This document shows positions 14,362-22,832 of a DNA stretch of 39,467 nt, piece after piece. The notes under the pieces are model-generated. The model was not told the origin of the DNA and made no database searches. It worked only from the letters and a program-made list of their open reading frames with translations. Every line of letters begins with the position of its first letter. Position 1 is the first letter of the stretch. The stretch is from Pirellulales bacterium. GTDB taxonomy: Bacteria; Planctomycetota; Planctomycetia; Pirellulales; JAICIG01. The position numbers and the translations under genes are program-made. The stretch spans positions 1 to 39,467 of the forward strand of contig JAICLL010000045.1 in the NCBI GenBank assembly GCA_025927475.1. The letters are read 5' to 3'.

Positions 14362-16149
14362 TCACAACGACTTCAAATACTCGATCAAATCGGCCCGCTC
14401 GGCGTCGGTCAACTCGCCGGCGCCGGTCACTTTTTCGGGATTGTGCGCACCCGTGAGCAAGTCGTCGAGGCTCTTGGCCCGCCCGTCGTGCAGCAGACGC
14501 ACGCGGCCGTGCACGCCGATGAGCGAGGGTGTGTTGTACCCCTCGTAGACGTCGCGCTTGCTGCCGGTACCCACGTCGTGAATCTCACCGTCGGTAAAGT
14601 ACTCTCCGCGGTGGCAATTGGCGCAGCCGGCCTTTTCGCTGGCAAACACGAGCCGCCCGCGCTCGGCTCGTTCGCGGAACGTGGCGTCGGTGGGGCGGTG
14701 CGGATTGGGCGGCGCGTCGAGCGTCGAAAAATACGCCACCAGCGCCGCCACATCATCGTCGGTCGGGCGAGGGCCTTGCATGGTTTCGCTCAAGCTCTTT
14801 CGCATCGCCGCGCCCAGGTCTTGCTGCCAACCGTGCCAGGTCCACGGCGCCGTGCGAGCCAGGTTGCGCAGCGGCAGCACGGTCTTGAAGGTGCGAATGC
14901 TGCCGTCGTTGAGCGTGTCCATCACTGTGGCGTTGGTGCCACCCTCGTAGTGGCAACTGTGGCAGCTATACCATTGATCGAGACTGCGCTGGGCGTCGTA
15001 AAAAATCGCTTCGCCGCGCCGGGCCAACGAGGGTTCCGGCGACCCGCCCAGGTCGATCGTCTGAACGACTTCCCGCTCGTGCAAATCAACCACCTGCACT
15101 GCGTTGGCCAAGTAATTGGTTACAAACACGCGGCGATCGTCGCGCGCGATGCGCAAGCCCATCGGCCTTCCACCCAACGGAATGCGGCAATAGCGGCGGT
15201 CGTCGTGCGCCAGCCGCGGATCGATATGGTCGCCTGGTCCGCCGAAATCTTGCAGCACTAGCCCTTCGGTTCGATAGACCAGCAGTTCGTGGGTGCCCGA
15301 GGCCGAGGCCACCAGCCACGCCTCGTCGCTGGTTAGGCCAATGCCGTGCGGATCGGCCACGGCCTTGCCGCGTTCGTCGAGCGTCATCGCCTGCCGCCGC
15401 GCGGGTCCATCGAACCGCACCCGGGCGATGCGGCTGCCCAGCACCCAGCCCGCCTGGATATTGCGGGGGTCGATCGGGTTCTGCCGATAGATCATCCACG
15501 GAAAATAGACGTAGTTGCCATCGGCGCTGGCGACCATGTGCCCGAGGTTGATCCCCTGTAATCGCTCCTGAAAAAGCATTTTGCGGCTGGCCGTATCGAC
15601 CACCGACACGCTCTGGTCGCCGCTGGTGCCGACTGCCAACCGGCTGCCGTCGGGCGAGAGGGCCAAATACCGCGGCCAATGGCCCACCTCGATGCGATCG
15701 AGCACTTGCCGCTCTTCCAGATCGACCACTGCCACCGCGGCCGCCGCTTCGCGCGCCACATACGCCAGCCGTCCATCGGGCGAAAGCGCCACGCCTACCG
15801 GCTGAAACCCCACTTCGATGCGGCCCACCGGCGAAAGCTGGCCATCGGCCAAGTCAAACAGCTCAAGCGTACCGGAGTACGTTCCGGTGACTAGCACGCG
15901 CCGGCCATCTTTGCTGATGGCGATCGCCGAGGGATGCTTTCCGCAGGCGACTTCGCCGGCCACCGTCGCCTCAGCGACGTTCACTATCGAGAGCGTGTCA
16001 GACGTTTGATTGACGGTAATCAGCCATGCTTCATCGGGCGTGAGCGCCAGATCGACCGGCGACCGATCGCGCGGTTCGCCGGCGCGTGCGCACGCACACG
16101 CAGCCAGCACACAAATGAGCTTCGCCATCCAACGACCCAATTTCCGCAT
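14362..16149 (-). CDS. Secreted beta-propeller / di-heme cytochrome c protein
   Basis: This is a two-part periplasmic protein of 595 residues. A signal peptide (GRWMAKLICVLAACACARAG) is followed by a YVTN/Ncl-type beta-propeller with repeats such as IVNVAEATVAGEVACGKHPS, VGRIEVGFQPVGVALSPDGR and VLDRIEVGHWPRYLALSPDG, to about residue 370. The C-terminal third is a di-heme cytochrome of the CCP/MauG type, with haem-binding CHSCH and CANCH motifs and the LPLRNLARTAPWTWHGW segment. The role is likely electron transfer or oxidation in the periplasm; the substrate is unknown. I start at Met 16149, which has AAGGAG upstream. The frame extends to 16371, but that part overlaps the neighbouring gene and reads the repeat at 16178-16241. 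Confidence 0.88.
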   Translation of the reverse strand: MRKLGRWMAKLICVLAACACARAGEPRDRSPVDLALTPDEAWLITVNQTSDTLSIVNVAEATVAGEVACGKHPSAIAISKDGRRVLVTGTYSGTLELFDLADGQLSPVGRIEVGFQPVGVALSPDGRLAYVAREAAAAVAVVDLEERQVLDRIEVGHWPRYLALSPDGSRLAVGTSGDQSVSVVDTASRKMLFQERLQGINLGHMVASADGNYVYFPWMIYRQNPIDPRNIQAGWVLGSRIARVRFDGPARRQAMTLDERGKAVADPHGIGLTSDEAWLVASASGTHELLVYRTEGLVLQDFGGPGDHIDPRLAHDDRRYCRIPLGGRPMGLRIARDDRRVFVTNYLANAVQVVDLHEREVVQTIDLGGSPEPSLARRGEAIFYDAQRSLDQWYSCHSCHYEGGTNATVMDTLNDGSIRTFKTVLPLRNLARTAPWTWHGWQQDLGAAMRKSLSETMQGPRPTDDDVAALVAYFSTLDAPPNPHRPTDATFRERAERGRLVFASEKAGCANCHRGEYFTDGEIHDVGTGSKRDVYEGYNTPSLIGVHGRVRLLHDGRAKSLDDLLTGAHNPEKVTGAGELTDAERADLIEYLKSL

Positions 16150-16177
16150 GCTGCTCTTCTCCTTGAACGAAGAGTTT

Positions 16178-16241
16178 GGACAGAAGGTAACCAAGTAAAC
16201 GAAGTGTGGCTTCTCTTCGTTTCCTTCGTTCCCTTCTGTTC
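16178..16241. repeat. Inverted repeat with 27-bp arms inside the spacer of the secreted cluster
   Basis: The arms 16178-16204 and 16215-16241 are inverted and match at about 23 of 27 positions, with a 10-base loop. The minus-strand sequence carries AGAAGGGAACGAAGGAAACG. It lies between the Tat-protein gene stop and the cytochrome gene, so it would fold as a long hairpin in the transcript and could act as partial terminator or RNA stabiliser. Confidence 0.7.
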
Positions 16242-16255
16242 GAAACAAACGTCGG

Positions 16256-17788
16256 TCAACCGGCCAGCGCCGCTCGCGTGCGCTCGACCAGCTTGTTGTC
16301 GGGTTCGCCCGAGCCGGGCAAGTTAAACACGCCCGCCGCCAGATAGCGGTCACGCCAGGCCGGCGAAACATTCAAATAATCTTCCAGGACGGCCGAGCTG
16401 AATTTGTAATCGTGGGCGTCGTTGCCCTTGAGAAAGACCAGCAAGCGGGCCGCGTCGATAAACGGCTTAACGTCGCTATGCTGCCGGGCGTAAGCCAGCG
16501 TCTTGCGGGCGGCCAGCATCCGGTCGCTGGTGATGTCGGCAAAGATCTCGCTGAGCGCGCCCGTGTCGGCCGTCGCAGGCGCCGCCGGCTCCAGCGCGCG
16601 AACATCCACGTCGGCCACGCGTCCGCGGCCTTCCATCGCGCCGCGGAAGAGCGGCAAAAAGGCGGCGTTTTGCAACAGCAACAGTCGCTTTGTCTCGTCG
16701 TTCTTACTAGCCGCGAACGCATAGTGCAGAGCGTTGGTCGACGTGACGGCGTGCAGGCCCACAATGCCCGGCTGCCGCACCAGCAATTCGCCGGCGCCCA
16801 AAAACATGGCGTCCCAGATCGCCTGCGGCGCAACATGGCGGTTGAGCATTTCGACCACCTGGCTGCACGCTTCATCGACCGAGCTGCCGTGCAGCGTGGC
16901 CAACAGATCGCGGGTGGCCTGCTCGTCTTGCTGGCCTTGCTGCCAGCCGTCGCGCACCTTCTTGAGCCGTTCGAGGTTTTGTCGTCCTGGCCGGTCGGCG
17001 TCCAGATCGTTCTTTGCCGGGTTCCCGTTTTCATGGGCCAACAGGGCATACGCCAGCGAACGCAGCACCGGCTCGGCGTGTTGCCAGCCGATGGTATCGA
17101 GCGTCCGCCAGCCGTTGGCCACGAAGATCGCCTTATGTCCGATCGAGCGGAAATCGCGACATCCAAACCGGCAGAACAACTCGAAACACTCCGCCGAGGG
17201 CACCTGCCGAGCCAGCCCCGCCGCCGCGGCGTCGGCCTTGGCTTCGTCCCACGAGTTCATCGCCTCGACGAACAGGTCTTTGGCGGCCTGAGGCGTGCCG
17301 GGCACGGCGGCTTCATCGACCGGTCCCATTGTCCAGTCGCCTTCGCGCATGTCGTCGGCCTGGGCGTGTTTGAAATGATCGAGCGCCCAGAAGATCGGCA
17401 GCCAGCGATGTTCGTCAGGCGACGAGATGCTGGCCAAGCGGGCCGAGTTGACCACCAGCACCGCATGAAACTTAAAGCCGACGCTCGGCCGCGGCTGCAC
17501 GTTGCGCACGCCGGCCAGCAGCAACGCGGCCAAGACCTCTTTGTAACTCGTTCCGGCGTGAATCTTCGCTGCCACGGTTTCGAGCAATTTTTCTCGCGGC
17601 GTTTCTTCGACCAGCTTGACCAGCGGCTCGATATCGCTGCTCAACCGCACCGCCCGGCCGTCGGGCTGGGCCTCGGCGGCCGACACGACGGGCAGCCGCC
17701 CGAGAAACCCCAGATCACCCAGCGTGGCCAAGGCTCCCGAAGCCAAGGTTGCTTCCAAAAATCGCCGTCGGTTGTTCATGGCACACAT
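16256..17788 (-). CDS. Tat-exported protein of unknown function
   Basis: I do not recognise a characterised family. The 510-residue product starts with a twin-arginine signal (NNRRRFLEATLASGALATLG, RR-x-F-L type), which predicts folded export, often with a cofactor. The mature part is helical, with many His and Trp residues (FKFHAVLVVNSARLASISSP, DEHRWLPIFWALDHFKHAQA, FELFCRFGCRDFRSIGHKAI, LLVRQPGIVGLHAVTSTNAL, ALHYAFAASKND). These His could bind metal or haem. I start at Met 17788 because AGGAGG lies 7 bases upstream; Met 17779 is an alternative. It precedes the cytochrome c and ceramidase-like genes on the same strand and may share their transcript. Confidence 0.78.
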   Translation of the reverse strand: MCAMNNRRRFLEATLASGALATLGDLGFLGRLPVVSAAEAQPDGRAVRLSSDIEPLVKLVEETPREKLLETVAAKIHAGTSYKEVLAALLLAGVRNVQPRPSVGFKFHAVLVVNSARLASISSPDEHRWLPIFWALDHFKHAQADDMREGDWTMGPVDEAAVPGTPQAAKDLFVEAMNSWDEAKADAAAAGLARQVPSAECFELFCRFGCRDFRSIGHKAIFVANGWRTLDTIGWQHAEPVLRSLAYALLAHENGNPAKNDLDADRPGRQNLERLKKVRDGWQQGQQDEQATRDLLATLHGSSVDEACSQVVEMLNRHVAPQAIWDAMFLGAGELLVRQPGIVGLHAVTSTNALHYAFAASKNDETKRLLLLQNAAFLPLFRGAMEGRGRVADVDVRALEPAAPATADTGALSEIFADITSDRMLAARKTLAYARQHSDVKPFIDAARLLVFLKGNDAHDYKFSSAVLEDYLNVSPAWRDRYLAAGVFNLPGSGEPDNKLVERTRAALAG

Positions 17789-17908
17789 GGCAGGACCTCC
17801 TGAAAGAACGAAGGCGTGGTGGGACACCACATAGGATACACGAAGTCATCCGATGATTGTATCCCGTCGAGCGAAGCAGCCGGAGGCGAGAAGGATGGAT
17901 GATTGCCA

Positions 17909-18688
17909 TCATTGTCCCAGAAATCCGCTGCGCACGTAATGCTGCCCGCAGTCAGCGTCATTCGATGCATCGTCCAGCGCGAGCAGTTCTCGCAGGTTCG
18001 GAGCAAGTGAGGCTTGCACGTCGGGCGCCAGCCACTGTCTCTGATGCAGTTGCTGGGGCTTGTCACGGCGGCAGTAAAAGGCGTGAACGGCTGTTCGCGG
18101 CCGTGTGGTGCGGTTGGCCAGGCCGCCATGCCAGAGATGCGCATTGAGCACGATCACCGACCCCGCCGCGCCGGTAATGACGCGTTGCCGGGGGTGATCT
18201 GCAAGCGGGTCTGCCAACGCCTCTTGAGGCAACCGTCCCCAGCAGTGCGAGCCCGGCACGACGCGCAGCGCACCGTTGTCCTCGGTAAAATCGTCGAGCA
18301 TCCAGACCGTGTTGCACACCCACGAACCGCGCTCGTCCGGCAGAGCACTCATGTCGCAATGCAACGGCTGCGGTGTGTCGCGCTGCGGATTGGCCGACCG
18401 GGCGTTTAAGCTGCTCAATTTAACGCTACCCTGCAGCACGTGCCTTACCAGCGGCAACACCCTGGGATGAAGGATGATCTCATGGAAGATCGCTCCTTTG
18501 TTGACCAGATTCGCCAGCCGCCGCGCGCCTTGTTCGATCTTGAATTCCGACCCGGCGGCTTCGCCTTCCTGCATGAACAGCTCCTGAACACGCTCCCGCA
18601 GCCGACTGAATAAAGCGGCGTCCATCACGGCGGGCAGCAGCGCGTAGCCCAAATCGTCCAACTGCCGGCATGTCTCCCTGGGAGTCAT
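17909..18688 (-). CDS. Phytanoyl-CoA dioxygenase (PhyH) family protein
   Basis: The 259-residue protein has the double-stranded beta-helix layout of Fe(II)/2-oxoglutarate oxygenases of the PhyH family. The iron ligands are likely His and Asp of LHCDMSALPDE and the distal His of LNAHLWHGGLANRT. The Arg in TRPRTAVHAFYCRRD fits the 2-oxoglutarate-binding position. The segment MLDDFTEDNGALRVVPGSHC is highly typical of the family. Members hydroxylate diverse small molecules, and the substrate cannot be told from sequence. Length is normal. It lies alone between the Tat-protein gene and the small secreted protein gene, all on the minus strand. Confidence 0.88.
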   Translation of the reverse strand: MTPRETCRQLDDLGYALLPAVMDAALFSRLRERVQELFMQEGEAAGSEFKIEQGARRLANLVNKGAIFHEIILHPRVLPLVRHVLQGSVKLSSLNARSANPQRDTPQPLHCDMSALPDERGSWVCNTVWMLDDFTEDNGALRVVPGSHCWGRLPQEALADPLADHPRQRVITGAAGSVIVLNAHLWHGGLANRTTRPRTAVHAFYCRRDKPQQLHQRQWLAPDVQASLAPNLRELLALDDASNDADCGQHYVRSGFLGQ

Positions 18689-18736
18689 GCGGTACAGTAT
18701 GACATACGAGTCGGAAGGGCACCATGCGACAGGGGC

Positions 18737-19339
18737 CTACGGATGGCTGTGCGCCTGTCCGGTGTAAAAGTCCCAGGTGTGTTCGCCGGGGTAAGCGCGT
18801 GCCCGATGTTGGTGTTCCCAAAAGGCGTTGGCATAATCGCCAGCGGTATACTCGCCCGCCCGAATGCGAATGCGGTGTCCGCGGCCATACCAGCCGCCGC
18901 GAAAGCCGGGGTAATCCGTCGCATAGCGGCCGCCGCGGAAATTCAGTTCATCGGGGGCGATATAGTGCGGCCCGCGAGGGCGGCCATAGGGGTTGTCGAA
19001 CGGATCGGGGTCGTTGTAACGAACGGCCGGCATGCTGCCACGCCGATAGGCGTCGTAGTCGGCATAGGACCGCCCGTTGCGGGCAGTGCGAGCGTTGCGG
19101 TATCGTCGAACGGGCGCACGGTTGTCGTAGCGACGCGGATTATCGGCCCGCTCGCCTGTCGAACGATCGCGCGGATGGGGATAAAACTCGGTCCCAAAAT
19201 TCCGCCCAGTTTCGTGAAAGTCGCGATCGCGCTCGTCGTAGGGAACCGGGTCGTCTTCGTCGTAATCTTGTGCGACGAGCGTGACCGCTGGTAGAAGCAA
19301 GACCGACGTAAGACCGAAAGGCAAAAGCAAGCGTTTCAT
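18737..19339 (-). CDS. Small secreted Arg/Tyr/Asp-rich protein
   Basis: No family is recognised. The 200-residue product has a signal peptide (KRLLLPFGLTSVLLLPAVTL, cleaved near VAQ-D) and a mature part of very low complexity, dominated by Arg, Tyr, Asp, Gly and Pro (DYDEDDPVPYDERDRDFHET, PRRYDNRAPVRRYRNARTAR). It is probably disordered; the C-terminus has GGWYGRGHRIRIRAGEYTAG. I start at Met 19339, where the signal peptide begins; the frame could extend to 19375. It starts just behind the stop of the large secreted protein gene (19375), so the two may be co-transcribed. It could be a wall- or surface-associated protein. Confidence 0.68.
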   Translation of the reverse strand: MKRLLLPFGLTSVLLLPAVTLVAQDYDEDDPVPYDERDRDFHETGRNFGTEFYPHPRDRSTGERADNPRRYDNRAPVRRYRNARTARNGRSYADYDAYRRGSMPAVRYNDPDPFDNPYGRPRGPHYIAPDELNFRGGRYATDYPGFRGGWYGRGHRIRIRAGEYTAGDYANAFWEHQHRARAYPGEHTWDFYTGQAHSHP

Positions 19340-19374
19340 GTCGCGTTCCCCCTCATCCGAGTAAACTGCTACCA

Positions 19375-22146
19375 CTAGCGAGGAGCAGTTTTCATGCCCG
19401 ATGCCTGTCTCCGTGGGGCCGGTGCGATGAATTCGACGGTGACATCGTCGATCCAGGCATCGCCGACGCCCGTCAGGGCGAGCGTCACGGTGAGGTCGCC
19501 CGCGGCGGCGGCGGCGCGGTAGAGCGTAAACTCGCGCCAGCCGCTGGTGATGCCAATTCGCTCGGCTAGCGGCTCGCGACCCAGCGACTCGATCACCAGC
19601 AGCCCATCGAGACTGCCGGTGATCGGCTCAGGGATGTTCACCCAACCATGAATCCGCACCCACTGACCCGCCTCGACGTGCAGCGGCGGCGAGGTGAGCC
19701 ACAACGGCGTCGTTTCGATCATCGGCGCCGGGTTTTCGTCGTCGGTGGGTTCGACCGCCAAGTGAACGCTGGCCTCGCCGGCGTGGTGTTGATCGACCGA
19801 AAGCTCGCCGGCGCCGCGCACCGTCGGCTGGCTATGTTGAAACAACCGCCAGCCGGCCTTCCACATGCGCTCGACGCTTTCCATGTCGCCCTCGGGCAAC
19901 TGATTGCGCGAATGCGGCCGGCTTTCGATCGCTCGCACAAATTGCCAATGATAAGGAAGCGTCGGAAAGGTCACTGCCAGCGGACTGGCGATCGGCGAGC
20001 CGAGCGTGCTGGTGGCCTTTTCCCAATGCGTCCGCTCGAGCAATCGCAAGGAACGGGTTGTTCGGTGCGCCGCCAGGCAAACCGCCACCCAATCGCCGCG
20101 CGTGAGGTTTTGATCGGCCGTGGCCAATTCGGAGCGGGCTTGCGAGAGCCACAGCTCGGCATCGGCCACCCGGTCGGCTTGCCTCGCCAATCGGGCGTGC
20201 GTTCCGGCGACGTGATTCAAACGCGACGCGGCGAGATCGCGTTCGAGCCGGGCAGCTTGAGGACCGATGGTGAGCAGTCGGCGCGAGAGCGCGCTCAGGG
20301 CCACTTCGTCGGTGAGCAGCACGCGAGACGAGATGCCGAATTCGTGCAGCTTGACGTGCAGACCTCCCAGTCCGCGCCGCCGCACCAGCGGCCGCAATCC
20401 GCCGGCGGTGATTTCGTAGGCGCTGGTTGCCTCGGGAATGCCCGGCACCACAAAGGCGATGTCGTTTCCGGCTGCCTGATCGGTGACGTATTGGGCGCCC
20501 GTTCCCGCCCAATAGGGTAAGAGCAATCGCGATCGCCCGGCCTGCAAGGCGGCGCCCGCGACTCCGGGGTTGCTGCCCGACTCATCCAGTCCGCTGACCG
20601 CGGTCGAGGTGGTGCTGGCGCCGACCCAGGGCTGCACGAGTTCTTGCTCGAGGTTGACAAGCTGTAAGGCGGCTGCGCGCATGCGGGTGGCGGCGTCGGG
20701 CGCGTCGAGCGGCGATTGTGAAGCAAACACCAACCCCCGCGCGCCGGCCGCCAAAGCCGCCTGCACCAGCAGCCGCAGTTGCTCTAATTCGACGGCCGGT
20801 TCGGGCGCTTGCCCGCCGGAGAGCAACCGCATTTGTTCGACCAGCTCGGGCCTGTGCTGGGTTTGAATGGTGGTCCACAGGGCCAGGCCAGGCAGCGCCA
20901 GACGCGGGCGTTCGCGCAGCCATGTTTCGTAATCGGCTAGCTCAAAGCTTCCACCCAGCGGGGTACGATGCGCCATCAAGATCTGAACGCCGGGAATGCG
21001 GCTGTATTGCGCCAGTTCTTCCATCGGGTCGCAAACCAATGGGCGACCTACTTGACGATCGGCCTGGCGGATTTGCTCGGCCCATTGCCGCATGGCGTCG
21101 AGCTCTTCGGCCGTCAGGCCCTGCCCCAGGTACCACGCCAGCACGGGTTCGAATCGCCCGTCGATCACGGTGGCCGTTTCACCTTCCGCGAGGCGCGGCG
21201 GCGCGCTGACGACCCAGATGCCCGTCTGCAACGCTTCCTTGAGCAGTGCATCGCTCGGCGGCGACGAGAGCTTCACCGCGTTGAAGCCCAAGCCCTTGAG
21301 GAACGCCAGCGATTCGCCTTGGTACTCGATCATCCGTGGAAACAAGGGAGTGCCATCGACCAGCAACACCGGACCGGAGAGCTCGATGCGGTGCCGGCCC
21401 AATACGCCTGCAGCGGGTGGTGGCCCGGACTGGCTCTCGCCGTCGATTTGCGCCGCGGTGACCAGCCCTTGCAGATCGAGATCGTCGATCCAGACGTTGG
21501 CCGAGGCCGCGCCCGGCTCGATGTCGAGCGCCAGGCGGTCGAGATACGCCTCGCGCATATCAAGCTGGGGCCCATACTGGGCGCGCAGCGGGCGGACGGC
21601 CTGAGCGACCAGCTTCGCCGTGTTGGTCAACCGCAGCGGTTGCCAGCTTCCCGGCTCGCGGTAGCTGGGGCCGGCAATGAATTGGCTCAGCGGCGTGCCG
21701 CTGCGCGGATGCAGCGCGTGCGGAAATACCACACGCGCCAACAATCGGACCGTGGGGCGGTCGGCGCGCACCCAGAGCGTCGGCACCAGTTCGGGGATAA
21801 TCCGCGCGTGCGGAATGGGCAGGCTGATTCGCAGAGGACTCGCTCCCCCTGGACGAATCCGCAGATATTCGCAAGCGGCGCCGCCGTGGGCGCCTTGCGC
21901 GGTTCGCTCGTGGGTCTCGATACGAAACTGATCGCTCGGTTCCACGCGCCAAGTAGGCTCGGCGCTCTCAAAGCCGTCGCGGCGGGCCGGCTGCGCCTGA
22001 GCCGCATTCGCCGCGAAAATCAGGGTCGAAGCAACAGCGGCAATCAACAGCCTACCCCCATGGCATGGTAGGCGGTCGTTCCGGCCCTGGCGGCCGGCTC
22101 GTCCGGAGCTCCACAACCACTGCGTATGAGGCTCAGCCGGCTTCAT
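19375..22146 (-). CDS. Large secreted glycosidase-like protein, 923 residues
   Basis: A signal sequence lies near residues 32-52 (LLIAAVASTLIFAANAAQAQ). Residues about 55-235 look like a beta-sandwich ending in ANVWIDDLDLQGLV, and the C-terminus repeats that ending (GDAWIDDVTVEFIAP). This 'WIDD' ending is common in carbohydrate-binding-type beta-sandwich modules. In between, VDGTPLFPRMIEYQGESLAF followed by LKGLGFNAVKLSSPPSDALL resembles the first strands of glycoside-hydrolase TIM barrels. I cannot identify catalytic acids with confidence, so enzymatic activity is inference. A helical section around 620-700 follows. The start at 22146 puts 30 residues before the signal core, which is long; an internal TTG may be the real start. 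Confidence 0.72.
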   Translation of the reverse strand: MKPAEPHTQWLWSSGRAGRQGRNDRLPCHGGRLLIAAVASTLIFAANAAQAQPARRDGFESAEPTWRVEPSDQFRIETHERTAQGAHGGAACEYLRIRPGGASPLRISLPIPHARIIPELVPTLWVRADRPTVRLLARVVFPHALHPRSGTPLSQFIAGPSYREPGSWQPLRLTNTAKLVAQAVRPLRAQYGPQLDMREAYLDRLALDIEPGAASANVWIDDLDLQGLVTAAQIDGESQSGPPPAAGVLGRHRIELSGPVLLVDGTPLFPRMIEYQGESLAFLKGLGFNAVKLSSPPSDALLKEALQTGIWVVSAPPRLAEGETATVIDGRFEPVLAWYLGQGLTAEELDAMRQWAEQIRQADRQVGRPLVCDPMEELAQYSRIPGVQILMAHRTPLGGSFELADYETWLRERPRLALPGLALWTTIQTQHRPELVEQMRLLSGGQAPEPAVELEQLRLLVQAALAAGARGLVFASQSPLDAPDAATRMRAAALQLVNLEQELVQPWVGASTTSTAVSGLDESGSNPGVAGAALQAGRSRLLLPYWAGTGAQYVTDQAAGNDIAFVVPGIPEATSAYEITAGGLRPLVRRRGLGGLHVKLHEFGISSRVLLTDEVALSALSRRLLTIGPQAARLERDLAASRLNHVAGTHARLARQADRVADAELWLSQARSELATADQNLTRGDWVAVCLAAHRTTRSLRLLERTHWEKATSTLGSPIASPLAVTFPTLPYHWQFVRAIESRPHSRNQLPEGDMESVERMWKAGWRLFQHSQPTVRGAGELSVDQHHAGEASVHLAVEPTDDENPAPMIETTPLWLTSPPLHVEAGQWVRIHGWVNIPEPITGSLDGLLVIESLGREPLAERIGITSGWREFTLYRAAAAAGDLTVTLALTGVGDAWIDDVTVEFIAPAPRRQASGMKTAPR

Positions 22147-22434
22147 CCGTGACCAGACAGGTTCGTTCGTCCGTGTTGACTCGCTGCCACGTCGGTGGCG
22201 GCGGCGACGCTAGTCCGCGCAAGTTCGCAATGTATCAAGGTTTGCGAAACGCCTCCAGGTCGGATTCGTTGACTTTTGGCATCACGCGGCCGTCGGTGCG
22301 GCGGCGCCACCGGCCTTGCGTAAAGCCTTGCCCGACAAGACTCTTATCGCAATTCTTACCGCCATCGCTTGATTATCGGCACAACCTCTGCTCTAGAGGC
22401 GGTTACGACCCACCCACACTGGAGACCGCCGCCG
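22147..22434. other. Divergent spacer without recognised gene
   Basis: These 288 bp lie between the divergent starts of the 923-residue protein and the 93-residue protein. I see no repeats of the families found elsewhere and no convincing promoter pair. TTGCCC at 22329 is followed 17 bp later by AATTCT, which is weak. Confidence 0.4.
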
Positions 22435-22716
22435 ATGACCGACACCTCACGAGTAGCTAAATCGCCCACCGATGAACTTCCCCAAGATCTGCTCGACTTG
22501 GCCGGTGCTTTGAGGAGCCTGCCCTTGGAACATCGCCAAACCATCGAACCTCTGCTGTGCCGGGTGATCGATAGCACTCGCCGCCGACGCCGGATACTCC
22601 ATTTGGTGCAGGACGCTCTCAGCCAACTGCGTCTCGACATGAAATACCTGCTCTTCGATCTAGAGGCCACTCGCCGCGAGCGCGACGAATTTCGCCGCCA
22701 AACGGAGCAAGACTGA
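22435..22716 (+). CDS. Small unknown helical protein upstream of the kinase
   Basis: Not a family I can name. The 93-residue product is soluble and helical: LPQDLLDLAGALRSLPLEHR, then a basic RVIDSTRRRRRILHLVQDAL and a C-terminal coiled-coil-prone DMKYLLFDLEATRRERDEFR. I start at ATG 22435, preceded by GGAG at about 10 bases; the frame could run back to 22369 without an RBS. The Arg-rich middle could bind nucleic acid or simply be a charged helix. It lies 116 bp upstream of the Ser/Thr kinase on the same strand, so a functional link is possible but unproven. Confidence 0.68.
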   Translation: MTDTSRVAKSPTDELPQDLLDLAGALRSLPLEHRQTIEPLLCRVIDSTRRRRRILHLVQDALSQLRLDMKYLLFDLEATRRERDEFRRQTEQD

Positions 22717-22725
22717 CCACCATCG

Positions 22726-22754
22726 TTGCAGCCCTTGCAGGTCTGGCGTACTAT
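22726..22754 (+). promoter_or_regulatory. Candidate promoter of the Ser/Thr kinase gene
   Basis: TTGCAG (22726-22731) and TACTAT (22749-22754) are exactly 17 bp apart, in the spacer before the kinase. The -35 match is weak, so this is a tentative call. Confidence 0.33.
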
Positions 22755-22832
22755 GACAGGTTGGCGGGGGATGCGGGGAGGCGCCCCAAAGGAACAAGAG
22801 ATAGTCGCGGATCCGACGGGGGAAAGCCTGCG

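Noticed and set aside
16150..16371. Longer start of the propeller/cytochrome protein
   Set aside because: It overlaps the Tat-protein gene and reads the 27-bp inverted repeat. The signal peptide and AAGGAG point to Met 16149.
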